From the NCBI GenBank assembly GCA_028282905.1, contig JANQGW010000121.1, forward strand, positions 1 to 36,130: a DNA stretch of 36,130 nt, written 5' to 3'. Source of the stretch: Sedimentisphaerales bacterium (lineage in GTDB: Bacteria; Planctomycetota; Phycisphaerae; Sedimentisphaerales; Anaerohalosphaeraceae). Below are positions 24,437-32,339 of the stretch, piece after piece (position 1 is the stretch's first letter; every line of letters starts with the position of its first letter). The notes under the pieces are model-generated. The model was not told the origin of the DNA, did not search any database, and saw only the letters and a program-made list of their open reading frames with translations. The position numbers were made by a program, and so were the translations under genes.

Positions 24437-25846
24437 TCAAACATTGACATTGATATAGGATCTCAGCTTTGCAATATTTGAATAACGCTTACAGATCAAT
24501 GCACATAGCGGGATCAGAAAGACAGCATTCATAATAAATGCCGGGACAATCTCACCCAGCGTGTCATAAACATCATAACTGTAAATAAATCCAATCGGGC
24601 TGAACATTGCCAGGTAGTCATTTTCGAAAATTCCACTAAGCACCATGGGAAGTATCAGGTATATTCCTGCGATGAACATCAGAAGATAGGCAATTTTTCC
24701 ATTCGTTGGAGAATAGATGGCGTAGATTTCGATCAGTGAGAGCAGGACAAACCACGCGGTTAGAAAATACAATGTAAGTTTGCAAAAATCCGCCGAAAAG
24801 CCGGTTGCGACGCTGACGGTTCCGACAACAATCGCCCATAGCAAAAACAGAAGGATTCCCAACAAGAGATTTGAGTTTAAGAAAATCTCGGTGTTGATTT
24901 TTCCCGCCGAAGACGTCAAGCGGGTAATTTCGATATACTTGCTTAACGACCGGACAGACAGCAGGGAAATCCCGATAATCGGCAAAATGCTGACAAAATA
25001 AAAGCTGTAGAAGACATCGGCGTCTGGCGATAACAGGGCGTGGTGGTAGAGTGCGTAAACCAGAAAAAGATAGCATGCCATAAATCCCAATGCTCCCCGG
25101 CGGCTGAACAGTGGCTCAAATTCACAGGAGAAACGCCGTTGAATGCCGACAAAGGCCCATGCCGCGCCAATCAAAGCATAAAGGCTTATGACATATATGA
25201 TTGGGATTTGAAAATTAAAAAAGTTCACCATGAAAGATGAGATTTTATCGTTGTTGACTGTTTCGCTGATTAGGCCGACAATCGGGCCAAAGGCAAAAAT
25301 GGCTATCAGCACTAAAATAAGACCGCCGCTCGATTTTGTTTTACTATAAGATAATACCGAAGAAAGCAGAGATGCCGAATTTAATGCCAGTGTGACGGTA
25401 ATCAACAAAGCAAACCATTGCAGCAGCAGGTTGATTGACATTTTCGCCAGCAGTCCCGCGACAAGCCAGACACATAAATTCACCGCGGCAATAAGAAGAT
25501 TAAACAGATTTCGTCCGACAAGAATACCGATGGTCTTTTTCGTTGACGACAGGGGCAGCATCCGGAAAAAATCAAACGATTTGTCAGTAATTTCCTGTGG
25601 GACAACGTTGGAGCAGTTCATTGGCATAAACAGCCAGAGGATGAATATCTGAAGGATTGAGAATTGAAAAAACAGCGATCGGCAGAGTTTTTCCATGGTA
25701 GGGTAAACATCGCCGATTGTATAGATGGATGTGTTGATGAATACAATCAACAACAAGGTTCCGACATAAACCGTCCCGAAAATCCAAAGCTGCTGTGGTC
25801 TGAATTGAGAAAAACGATAGCGTTGAATAATTGGATTATCAAACAT
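24437..25846 (-). CDS. ABC transporter permease, ABC-2 like
   Basis: The 469-residue protein has about a dozen hydrophobic segments and no soluble domain of note. A region near residues 70-110 (FMPMNCSNVVPQEITDKSFD with RMLPLSSTKKTIGILVGR) resembles the coupling region of ABC-2 type exporters that follows the first helices. It is probably the membrane subunit working with the ATPase encoded immediately upstream. ATG 25846 has AAGGAG 5-6 bases before it and lies 15 bases after the ATPase stop. The substrate is unknown. The gene converges with murG, leaving only 13 bases between the stops. Confidence 0.85.
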   Translation of the reverse strand: MFDNPIIQRYRFSQFRPQQLWIFGTVYVGTLLLIVFINTSIYTIGDVYPTMEKLCRSLFFQFSILQIFILWLFMPMNCSNVVPQEITDKSFDFFRMLPLSSTKKTIGILVGRNLFNLLIAAVNLCVWLVAGLLAKMSINLLLQWFALLITVTLALNSASLLSSVLSYSKTKSSGGLILVLIAIFAFGPIVGLISETVNNDKISSFMVNFFNFQIPIIYVISLYALIGAAWAFVGIQRRFSCEFEPLFSRRGALGFMACYLFLVYALYHHALLSPDADVFYSFYFVSILPIIGISLLSVRSLSKYIEITRLTSSAGKINTEIFLNSNLLLGILLFLLWAIVVGTVSVATGFSADFCKLTLYFLTAWFVLLSLIEIYAIYSPTNGKIAYLLMFIAGIYLILPMVLSGIFENDYLAMFSPIGFIYSYDVYDTLGEIVPAFIMNAVFLIPLCALICKRYSNIAKLRSYINVNV

Positions 25847-25861
25847 AAGAACTCCTTCCAG

Positions 25862-26803
25862 TTAGCTGACCTGTAAGTTTTTTTCTTTGGAGATTTCCAT
25901 AAACATTTCTTCCAGTGTTGTTTTTTGTTCGGAAATATGAACGACGGGAATGTCATGACTGACAAGGTGAGCATTCAGCTTAGCAATGGTTTGAGTATTT
26001 CCCGTAACTTGCACGTGGAACGTGGAGTCCAGTGTTTTTTCAAGGCTGACATCCGGAAACTTTTCAATGAGTTGTTGTGCCCGTACGGCATCTTTCAAAA
26101 CTTTCAAAGTGACCCTGCCGAAACCGGTAATCTCTCTTTCAATATGTTCAATATCACCCTCAAGAACAAGCCGGCCCTGGTTCATAATGGCAATATGCGA
26201 ACAGAAACCGGAAAGTTCCGTCAGAATGTGCGAAGAGATAAGAATCGTTTTGCCTTCAGAGCTGAGTCTTTTGAGAATGTCGCGGAGTTGTATTCGGGCG
26301 ATCGGATCCAACCCTGAAGCCGGTTCGTCCAGCAGGAAGATATCCGGGTTATGCACCAGCAGGACAGCCAGTCCCATTCGCTGGATCATACCTCTTGAAA
26401 GATGGCTGACAAAGGAGTCTTTTTTCGAGGTTAAATTGACATAATCGAGAGAGGTTTGGATTTTTTGGGGAATTGATTCGTCTGGAACAGCGTAAGCGCG
26501 GGCAAAATATTCCAGGCATTCGGTCAGGGTTAAGTCGTTATAAAGGTTGAAAAAATCCGGCAGGTAACCGATTTTTTTACGAACATCCAGCGGATTTTTA
26601 CGCATATCAAAACCACCAATCTCGGCAGTGCCGTCGGTTGGCGGGAGAAGCGTTGCCAGCATCCGCAGCAAGGTTGTTTTTCCTGCACCATTAGGACCGA
26701 TCAAACCGACAACCTGCCCCTGTTCGATAGAAAAATTGATGTCATTGACGGCAACAAGAGAGGCAAACTCCTTTCTCAGGTTTTGCATGTTAATGATAGA
26801 CAT
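25862..26803 (-). CDS. ABC transporter ATP-binding protein
   Basis: The 313-residue ATPase has Walker A GPNGAGKT (residues 36-43), the Q-loop area KKIGYLPDFFNLYNDLT, a signature LSRGMIQRMGLA in place of LSGGQ (common in ABC-2 exporters), Walker B DIFLLDEPASGLDP and the switch His in ISSHILTEL. The C-terminal 90 residues form the extension usual in CcmA/DrrA-like export ATPases. It should energise the permease encoded directly downstream. ATG 26803 has GAAGGGG 6 bases upstream, and a near-consensus promoter precedes it. Confidence 0.95.
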   Translation of the reverse strand: MSIINMQNLRKEFASLVAVNDINFSIEQGQVVGLIGPNGAGKTTLLRMLATLLPPTDGTAEIGGFDMRKNPLDVRKKIGYLPDFFNLYNDLTLTECLEYFARAYAVPDESIPQKIQTSLDYVNLTSKKDSFVSHLSRGMIQRMGLAVLLVHNPDIFLLDEPASGLDPIARIQLRDILKRLSSEGKTILISSHILTELSGFCSHIAIMNQGRLVLEGDIEHIEREITGFGRVTLKVLKDAVRAQQLIEKFPDVSLEKTLDSTFHVQVTGNTQTIAKLNAHLVSHDIPVVHISEQKTTLEEMFMEISKEKNLQVS

Positions 26804-26864
26804 GTCAGACCCCTTCGCATTTTAGAATATTTTTGAGATTCAATACAAGAATCATGTAATTCGT

Positions 26865-26892
26865 ATTTTAAGTAACGTTTTCTGATTGTCAA
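26865..26892 (-). promoter_or_regulatory. Promoter of the ABC transporter operon
   Basis: On the minus strand a perfect TTGACA (26892-26887) and TAAAAT (26870-26865) are separated by 16 bases, giving a leader of about 55 bases before ATG 26803. The divergent lactate dehydrogenase gene begins only 68 bases the other way. Its own promoter must overlap this area; a TATAAA-like box near 26920 is a weak candidate. Confidence 0.6.
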
Positions 26893-26960
26893 TTATTTTT
26901 GGAACTTTTCATGGTGGGTTATGTATAAATAATATTCATGAAATAGATGGGAGACTTGAT

Positions 26961-27968
26961 ATGAAGATCGCTGTTTTTAACAATAAGCCTTATGTTGAGC
27001 GTTTTTTTTACCGGGCCAACGCCGGCTTTGAGTATGAACTGACTTTTTTCGATGAGCGATTGTGCAATGAATCCGTTGAATTGGCGGCCGGCTCTGAAGC
27101 GGTTTGCATCTTTGTCAATGATGTTGCGGATGGGCCGGTTCTAACCCGTCTTTCAGAGCTTGGTGTTCGGTTGATTGCGCTGCGATGTGCCGGATTTAAT
27201 AATGTCGATCTGGAGGCGGCGGAAAAACTACAAATGTGCGTCGTTCGCGTGCCGGCGTATTCTCCGTATGCGGTGGCTGAGCATACGGTCGGATTGATGT
27301 TAGCACTGAACCGGAGAATTCATCTGGCCCATTCGAGAGTCCGGGAGGCGAATTTTTCGCTGGAAGGACTGATGGGCTTTGATCTTCACGGGACGCCGGC
27401 CGGGGTGATCGGGACCGGCAAGATCGGCGAGATCGTGCTGCAAATCCTTCATGGTTTCGGCTGTGAGCTGTTTGCGTATGATCCGAATCCCAATCCCGTC
27501 TGTCAGCAGTTGGGGGTTCGCTATGTGACATTGGAAGAGATTTATAAAAAGTGCTATATCATTTCTCTGCATTGTCCGCTGATGCCGCAGACGCATCACC
27601 TCATTAATGCCAAGGCGATTGAGCAGATGCAGGACTGTGTGATGCTGATCAATACCAGCCGGGGAGCGCTGATTGATACACGGGCGGTGATTGACGGTCT
27701 TAAAAGCGGCCGCATCGGATATCTGGGACTGGATGTCTATGAGGAAGAGGGCGATTTATTCTTCGAAGATTTATCCAACAAAATCATCCAGGATGATGTG
27801 TTTGCGCGGCTGCTGATGTTTCCCAATGTGATTGTGACGGGACACCAGGCCTTCTTTACGCATAATGCGGTTGAGGCGATTGCCGAGACAACACTGGCCA
27901 ATATTTCCGCGTATGAAAAAGGGCAATGCCAAAATGTCGTGACCTGCCGCGAATACAAAAAACATTAA
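26961..27968 (+). CDS. D-lactate dehydrogenase family 2-hydroxyacid dehydrogenase
   Basis: The 335-residue protein has the D-isomer-specific 2-hydroxyacid dehydrogenase fold and close likeness to fermentative D-lactate dehydrogenases (LdhA type), which reduce pyruvate to D-lactate with NADH. The pieces are RCAGFNNVDLEAAEKL, VPAYSPYAVAEHTVGLMLAL, the Rossmann loop VIGTGKIGEIV, and the catalytic set R234 (INTSRGALIDT), E262/E263 (LDVYEEEGDLFFED) and H295 (VTGHQAFFT). ATG 26961 has GGGAG 8 bases upstream; the frame stays open upstream to 26886 but has no good start. It is directly followed by the MurG-like remnant. Confidence 0.93.
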   Translation: MKIAVFNNKPYVERFFYRANAGFEYELTFFDERLCNESVELAAGSEAVCIFVNDVADGPVLTRLSELGVRLIALRCAGFNNVDLEAAEKLQMCVVRVPAYSPYAVAEHTVGLMLALNRRIHLAHSRVREANFSLEGLMGFDLHGTPAGVIGTGKIGEIVLQILHGFGCELFAYDPNPNPVCQQLGVRYVTLEEIYKKCYIISLHCPLMPQTHHLINAKAIEQMQDCVMLINTSRGALIDTRAVIDGLKSGRIGYLGLDVYEEEGDLFFEDLSNKIIQDDVFARLLMFPNVIVTGHQAFFTHNAVEAIAETTLANISAYEKGQCQNVVTCREYKKH

Positions 27969-28000
27969 TCGCCGGCAGAGAGTCTGTAACCAGCGATACC

Positions 28001-28153
28001 GTGATTGTCGAAAGCCAACCGGACTCGCCCGAACAACGAGCCAATGAATTACTGGAAACCAAAAGTAGCTTCATGGCTGATGGTGAAAAGCGAAGGGAGG
28101 TGAAACTCCGTCTCAATATCTTACAAAATTCCGACACGGTCAGTCAAATTATC
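28001..28153 (+). pseudogene. MurG C-terminal remnant
   Basis: These 51 codons align without a gap to codons at 24244-24396 of murG. About 31 of 51 residues are identical, for example VIVE..PDSP, ANELLET, MAD and a final TVSQII. Many differences are at third codon positions (GTC/GTG, GAT/GAC, ACC/ACG), which suggests the source was under selection for protein function while it diverged. So this is the tail of an old MurG paralogue or of a foreign murG and not a fresh copy. No MurG N-terminal motif is present nearby, and the lactate dehydrogenase stop lies 33 bases before it. The open frame runs from 27926 to 28201. Confidence 0.75.
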
Positions 28154-28181
28154 AAAAACAGCAAACCAATCAGCGGGGTGA

Positions 28182-28580
28182 CTATGGTTCGGACGGAATG
28201 ATGGAATATCCCCATTGCTCTAGTATTGTACTATATCTCAATTCTTCACCCGGTCGGCCTGTATCTGCATTTAAACAAAAAATCTGATTATTGTCACCTT
28301 CTGTGAAGTAAGTCCATTGACGAGGACCAACAACCGGCTGAGGGATTGACTCAATATACTGAGCATCTAACAAGTCAAGCGATGCCGGATATTCGCCATG
28401 GTCGGAGTGATACCCCTCCAAGGCTAAAATAATCTGACACCCATTTAGCATTGTTATTAATTTTTTGTTTAGAAAATTGTTTTCAATATTTTTATTATAT
28501 TCTAATACTCCCCAGGCAATTGCAATGATAGTCAACATAGAATGCAAACCAAAAATTGTAAATGCTACTCTCTTCTTCAT
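28182..28580 (-). CDS. Small membrane-anchored pseudopilin-like protein
   Basis: The 132-residue protein has one N-terminal hydrophobic segment (about residues 5-26, VAFTIFGLHSMLTIIAIAWG) and a soluble part with ALEGYHSDHGEYPASLDLL, a pattern seen after the helix of GspG-like pseudopilins. It lacks the GFTLIE cleavage motif, so it is not an ordinary prepilin. ATG 28580 lies 14 bases after the stop of the upstream methionine-sulfoxide reductase gene, so it is probably the last gene of that operon. Function unknown. Confidence 0.6.
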   Translation of the reverse strand: MKKRVAFTIFGLHSMLTIIAIAWGVLEYNKNIENNFLNKKLITMLNGCQIILALEGYHSDHGEYPASLDLLDAQYIESIPQPVVGPRQWTYFTEGDNNQIFCLNADTGRPGEELRYSTILEQWGYSIIPSEP

Positions 28581-28594
28581 TTCATTTCCGGGGC

Positions 28595-29059
28595 TTAGTG
28601 ATTATAAACCAACGCTGCAATGCGCTGCAGGTACTGGGAGTCTGTTTCGTCGTACGTGTTGAGCTTGTCACTGTCGGCGTCGAGGACGGCCATGACCTCA
28701 CCGGCGGCGTTTCGGACCGGCACGACCACTTCGGATTTGCTGCGTGAGTCGCAGGCGATATGGCCGGGGAATTGTTCGACGTCGGGGACGATGACGGCTT
28801 CATTTTGATTGGCGCAGGCCCAGCAGACGCCGGTGTCCTTTTGAAGGTTCTGGCAGGCAATCGTTCCTTGGTACGGGCCGACCAGCAATTGTCCGTCAAT
28901 CAGGCGGTAAAATCCAAACCAGAAGAAATGACCCATCTTGTGATAGCAGAGCGAACTGATGGTTGCCATTCTGCTGATCGGATCATCGGTGGCTTTCAGC
29001 AGGTCATTCAATTGAGCTAAAATTCGTTCGTAACGCTGTTGTTGTTGCTGCGGAGTCAT
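28595..29059 (-). CDS. msrC: Free methionine-(R)-sulfoxide reductase, GAF domain
   Basis: The 154-residue protein is a single GAF domain of the fRMsr family, which reduces free methionine-(R)-sulfoxide in the cytoplasm, usually using thioredoxin. It keeps the family pattern LLVGPYQGTIACQ (C69), TGVCWACANQ (C79) and FPGHIACDSRSKSEVVVPV (C103), i.e. the three functional cysteines, plus the closing VLDADSD. This makes an enzyme more likely than a sensory GAF domain. ATG 29059 follows the PatB stop by 8 bases, so it is the third gene of the PIN-TRAM operon. Pairing with a sulfur amino acid lyase suits its role. Confidence 0.9.
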   Translation of the reverse strand: MTPQQQQQRYERILAQLNDLLKATDDPISRMATISSLCYHKMGHFFWFGFYRLIDGQLLVGPYQGTIACQNLQKDTGVCWACANQNEAVIVPDVEQFPGHIACDSRSKSEVVVPVRNAAGEVMAVLDADSDKLNTYDETDSQYLQRIAALVYNH

Positions 29060-29067
29060 AGATTATC

Positions 29068-30219
29068 TCAAAGGGAATTGACGGCTTTCTGAATACGTTC
29101 GATGGCTAATAGTAAGTGCTCACGTGAGCAGGCGAAGTTCAGCCGGACAAATCCCGGCTCTCCGAAAACTGCACCACCGATCATGCCGACACCGGCGTCT
29201 TTGAAAAAGGTTTCCGGGTCGGGCAGATTCAACTCGCGTGTATCGATCCAGGCCAGAAACGTCGCTTCGACACGTCCCATGGACAGGCCGTCGATAGCGT
29301 TGATACTTTCATGCAAAATGCGATGATTTTCACGCAGATACGCCAGGATTTCCATTCGCCACGGCTGGCCTTTGGTAAATGCTGCCTGGCAGGCCGTATA
29401 TCCCATGGTGTTGATCCATGGGACAATCCCGTCGGCGGTGTCTTTGTATTGCTGACGGAGTTTCTCGTTGCTGATGATTGCAAACCCGCAGTTGAGGCCG
29501 GGGATATTAAATGTTTTTGCCGGCGACATGAGCGTGATGGTTTGGGCGGCAATGTCACCGGACAGAGTCGCTGTTGGAATGTGCGGTGTGCCCTGATCCA
29601 GCACCAAATCACAGTGGATTTCATCGGAACACAGCAGGATGTTTCGCTCCAGACACAACTGCGCTAATTGCAGCAGTTCGTCTTTGTTCCAGACGCGGCC
29701 GACCGGGTTGTGCGGGCTGCACAACAGAAGAATGCGAACCCTCTCCGTCAAAACCGAAGTCAGTGCATCGAAGTCAATCGTATATCGCCCGCCGTCATTT
29801 TTCAGCGGACATCTCAGCAACTTCCGGTCCGACAGTTTCGGCGCCGACATAAACGGAGGATAAATGGGCGTAAAGGTCAGCACCTGGTCATCAGGGGCGG
29901 CAAAAGCCCGGCAGATCACATTCAACGCGGTGACCAGCCCCGGCGTCCAGACAATCCACTCCGGAGCAATCTGCCAGTTATGCTGCGTCTTGTGCCAGTC
30001 GCAGACGGCCTGAACCGTTGTGTCCGGCGTGGCCGTATAACCGAAAACGCCATGATCAATTCGCTCATGCAGAGCCTGCAAGATAGGTTCGGCGCATTGA
30101 AAATCCATGTCGGCAATCCACATCGGCACAATATCGGCCTTTTGTGCCTGAGTCCATTTCAGGCTGTCCGAGTTGCGGCGATCAGCAATCCATTGATGGT
30201 CGGTGTTTTCTGCGGTCAT
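29068..30219 (-). CDS. PatB/MalY-type cystathionine beta-lyase (PLP aminotransferase fold)
   Basis: The 383-residue PLP enzyme matches the MalY/PatB group: DSLKWTQ, PMWIADMDFQCAEPI, GVFGYTATPD, LLCSPHNPVGRVW, SDEIHCDLVL and the PLP lysine K235 in MSPAKTFNIPGL. Members cleave the C-S bond of cystathionine or cysteine conjugates to give homocysteine, pyruvate and ammonia. Its ATG (30219) overlaps the TGA of the PIN-TRAM gene in an ATGA tetranucleotide, so translation is coupled. It sits directly ahead of the free-methionine-sulfoxide reductase gene, which points to methionine metabolism and recovery. Confidence 0.92.
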   Translation of the reverse strand: MTAENTDHQWIADRRNSDSLKWTQAQKADIVPMWIADMDFQCAEPILQALHERIDHGVFGYTATPDTTVQAVCDWHKTQHNWQIAPEWIVWTPGLVTALNVICRAFAAPDDQVLTFTPIYPPFMSAPKLSDRKLLRCPLKNDGGRYTIDFDALTSVLTERVRILLLCSPHNPVGRVWNKDELLQLAQLCLERNILLCSDEIHCDLVLDQGTPHIPTATLSGDIAAQTITLMSPAKTFNIPGLNCGFAIISNEKLRQQYKDTADGIVPWINTMGYTACQAAFTKGQPWRMEILAYLRENHRILHESINAIDGLSMGRVEATFLAWIDTRELNLPDPETFFKDAGVGMIGGAVFGEPGFVRLNFACSREHLLLAIERIQKAVNSL

Positions 30220-31331
30220 TTTTTCGTTGCTGCCATACGTTTGCGTGCGTGATGGTTCGGGGTGCGATTGCCGTTTTTGTCCGCATTGCCGCCGGGTGCG
30301 GGCGTTGAAGCCATTGACTCATCATATTTGCCGAAAATCATCCGGCCCGCAGACGTTTGCAGGGCACTGGTGACGGCAAACGTAATGACCTGACCGATTT
30401 TGTCGTTGGCGCCTTCGACGACGACCATGGTACCGTCTTCGAGGTAGCCGACGCCCTGATGCGATTCTTCACCGAGCCGCAGAATCTTGACCCGCATGGC
30501 TTCGCCCGGCAGGGTGACGGTCTTGAGGGCATTGGCCAGGTCGTTGATGTTGATGACATCGACGCCGCGTAGCGAAGCGACCTTGTTCAGATTAAAATCA
30601 TTGGTGACCAGCCGACCATTGCAGTCCTTGGAAAAGGCAACCAGCTTCTGGTCTACTTCGGTTTTTTCCTCAACGCCCGGAGGCGGGGTATCGTCAATTT
30701 TTACTTCGACAAAGGAGCTGTGCTGCAGGCGGTTGAGCATGTCCAGACCGCGTCGGCCGCGGTTACGCTTAATCTTGTCGGCCGAGTCCGAAATAAGCTG
30801 CAATTCATTTAATACAAACCGCGGCACAATCAGCGGGGCATCGAAAAGTTTGGTTTCAGCGATATCCGCGATACGCCCGTCAATAATCACCGATGTATCC
30901 AGAACCAGCGGACGCAGGCCCTTGGTCTGGCGGGTAAATTCCACATAGGGAATCAAAAAACGGAAGTCATCCTTAGTTCGAACTACGATACTGATACAAA
31001 TATAGCAGATGGAAATGCCTGAAAACCAGATGGCCATTTTCAGGGTTTCCATGGGCAGTTCAAAATATAGTTCATTGATCATTGCCAAGATGAGGCTGAC
31101 GGCCCAACTGATAATTAATCCGGCTAAAAGACCAAAAAATACGCCTGCCAGATTAGACAGCGACTTTTTTGGGGTCAGCCATTCGACGGCAATCGCCACA
31201 ATAGACAGACCCAGGCCCAGATAAAAGACCCAATAATCCTGCTGGATTTTTTCGGTGTCGTTGAGACCCATGAGCAGTACCGCAATCGCGGTGATTAGAA
31301 ACAAAAACCTTATGACATACAGCATTAACAT
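30216..31331 (-). CDS. Membrane-anchored PIN-TRAM domain protein (YacL-like)
   Basis: The 371-residue protein has four N-terminal membrane segments (to about residue 118), a PIN nuclease domain (about 140-260) and a TRAM domain (about 265-330), the arrangement of the YacL family of probable RNases. PIN acidic residues are present: D145 in VLDTSVIIDGR, E176 in PRFVLNELQ and D245 in LVTNDFNLNKVA. The TRAM part reads AMRVKILRLGEESHQGVGYL to TMVVVEGAND. The C-terminus is a disordered basic tail (NGNRTPNHHARKRMAATKK). ATG 31331 has AAAGGG 7 bases upstream. It leads an operon with the PatB-type lyase, fRMsr and the pseudopilin-like protein. Confidence 0.92.
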   Translation of the reverse strand: MLMLYVIRFLFLITAIAVLLMGLNDTEKIQQDYWVFYLGLGLSIVAIAVEWLTPKKSLSNLAGVFFGLLAGLIISWAVSLILAMINELYFELPMETLKMAIWFSGISICYICISIVVRTKDDFRFLIPYVEFTRQTKGLRPLVLDTSVIIDGRIADIAETKLFDAPLIVPRFVLNELQLISDSADKIKRNRGRRGLDMLNRLQHSSFVEVKIDDTPPPGVEEKTEVDQKLVAFSKDCNGRLVTNDFNLNKVASLRGVDVININDLANALKTVTLPGEAMRVKILRLGEESHQGVGYLEDGTMVVVEGANDKIGQVITFAVTSALQTSAGRMIFGKYDESMASTPAPGGNADKNGNRTPNHHARKRMAATKK

Positions 31332-31405
31332 AAATAAACCCTTTCAAACGATATAAAACTAACAAACTCTATAAACTACTGAATTTAAATGATATAGGTG
31401 CTCAT

Positions 31406-31433
31406 ATTCTAAGCGATTTCTCCGTAAACACAA
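31406..31433 (-). promoter_or_regulatory. Candidate promoter of the PIN-TRAM operon
   Basis: On the minus strand TTGTGT (31433-31428) and TAGAAT (31411-31406) are 16 bases apart, about 75 bases before ATG 31331. The -10 box is good and the -35 box poor. The rest of the AT-rich 31332-31604 gap shows no gene. Confidence 0.3.
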
Positions 31434-31604
31434 TGATTTCTTTATCTTATCGGTTTAATTGCAAGCTCGGATTATCAATATTCCGGGCCTTTTAGGGCGT
31501 TTTAACCGAACTGCTATTTATTTTAGTTAAGTATATAACTGTTAACGTCGATTTTAGCTGTTGTATTGCTGATTCGATAAAAATCGATGAACGAGGACAG
31601 AAAA

Positions 31605-32315
31605 ATGGGCAAATACCAAGAACAGGGGACGTTTAGTGTGCTGCTTGTTGGGAATTTTGAGCAAGATATGCCGATAATGGATGTTGTTCTTCCTGAAATT
31701 CGCTTTTTAAAAACCTTCTCCAATACATTTGAGCAAGCCTTCGATATTTGCGCCTGTGATGAATTTGACCTTGTTTTTGTTGAGTTTAGCTTGCCGGAAC
31801 TGGAGATGGCGGACTACATCGCGACAATCCGGGAAAATCACCTTAACACTGAGGTTCCTATCGTTGCGGTGGTCGACTCAGCGGTCAAATCCGTTTCCGC
31901 TTCGCTTGAATGTGGTTGTGACGATACGCTTGTCAGGCCGCTGGACCAGAAGATACTTGGGCGGAAAGTATGGCGATGTCTGGAACCTCCGCTGCCGGCC
32001 GATGACGATGCGAGTAGGCGTTTATTAACGTTTATTGAAGGAAATCCGGCTTATTACAGTGAGATTGAAGCCTTTGTTCAGCGTCTGCCGGAGCAAATTG
32101 ATGATATCGGCGCTGTCTATGACAGCCAATTGCTGCATGATCTTGCGGCGCGGATTCTGGCCAATATGCAGGGTGATGCAGCGGTTAATCCCGCGGATGG
32201 AAAGTCCTGTTTGCCGGAGATTGACGATATATTCATAGAATTGGATAAAATGGCGCAGGCCTGTTTAACTGCACAATTCAAAACAGATTGTTCCAATCCA
32301 GATGGTCAAGCCTGA
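31605..32315 (+). CDS. Degenerate receiver-domain protein with HPt-like C-terminal region
   Basis: The product (about 236 residues) begins with a receiver-like fold: FSVLLVGNFEQDMPIMDVVL, FDLVFVEFSLPELEMADYI, PIVAVVDSAV and GCDDTLVRPLD. The usual phosphoacceptor Asp appears as Glu in VFVEFSL, the first acidic pair is missing, and the conserved Lys before Pro is Arg, so it is not an ordinary phosphorylated response regulator. Residues from about 140 (FIEGNPAYYSEIEAFVQRLP with LLHDLAARILANM) look like an HPt four-helix pattern without the HxLKG histidine site. No DNA-binding or output domain is present. ATG 31605 has GAGGA 7 bases upstream; ATG 31587 is the alternative. A partner-binding role is a guess. 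Confidence 0.65.
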   Translation: MGKYQEQGTFSVLLVGNFEQDMPIMDVVLPEIRFLKTFSNTFEQAFDICACDEFDLVFVEFSLPELEMADYIATIRENHLNTEVPIVAVVDSAVKSVSASLECGCDDTLVRPLDQKILGRKVWRCLEPPLPADDDASRRLLTFIEGNPAYYSEIEAFVQRLPEQIDDIGAVYDSQLLHDLAARILANMQGDAAVNPADGKSCLPEIDDIFIELDKMAQACLTAQFKTDCSNPDGQA

Positions 32316-32339
32316 TATTGGATGTCAACTCATTTCAGA

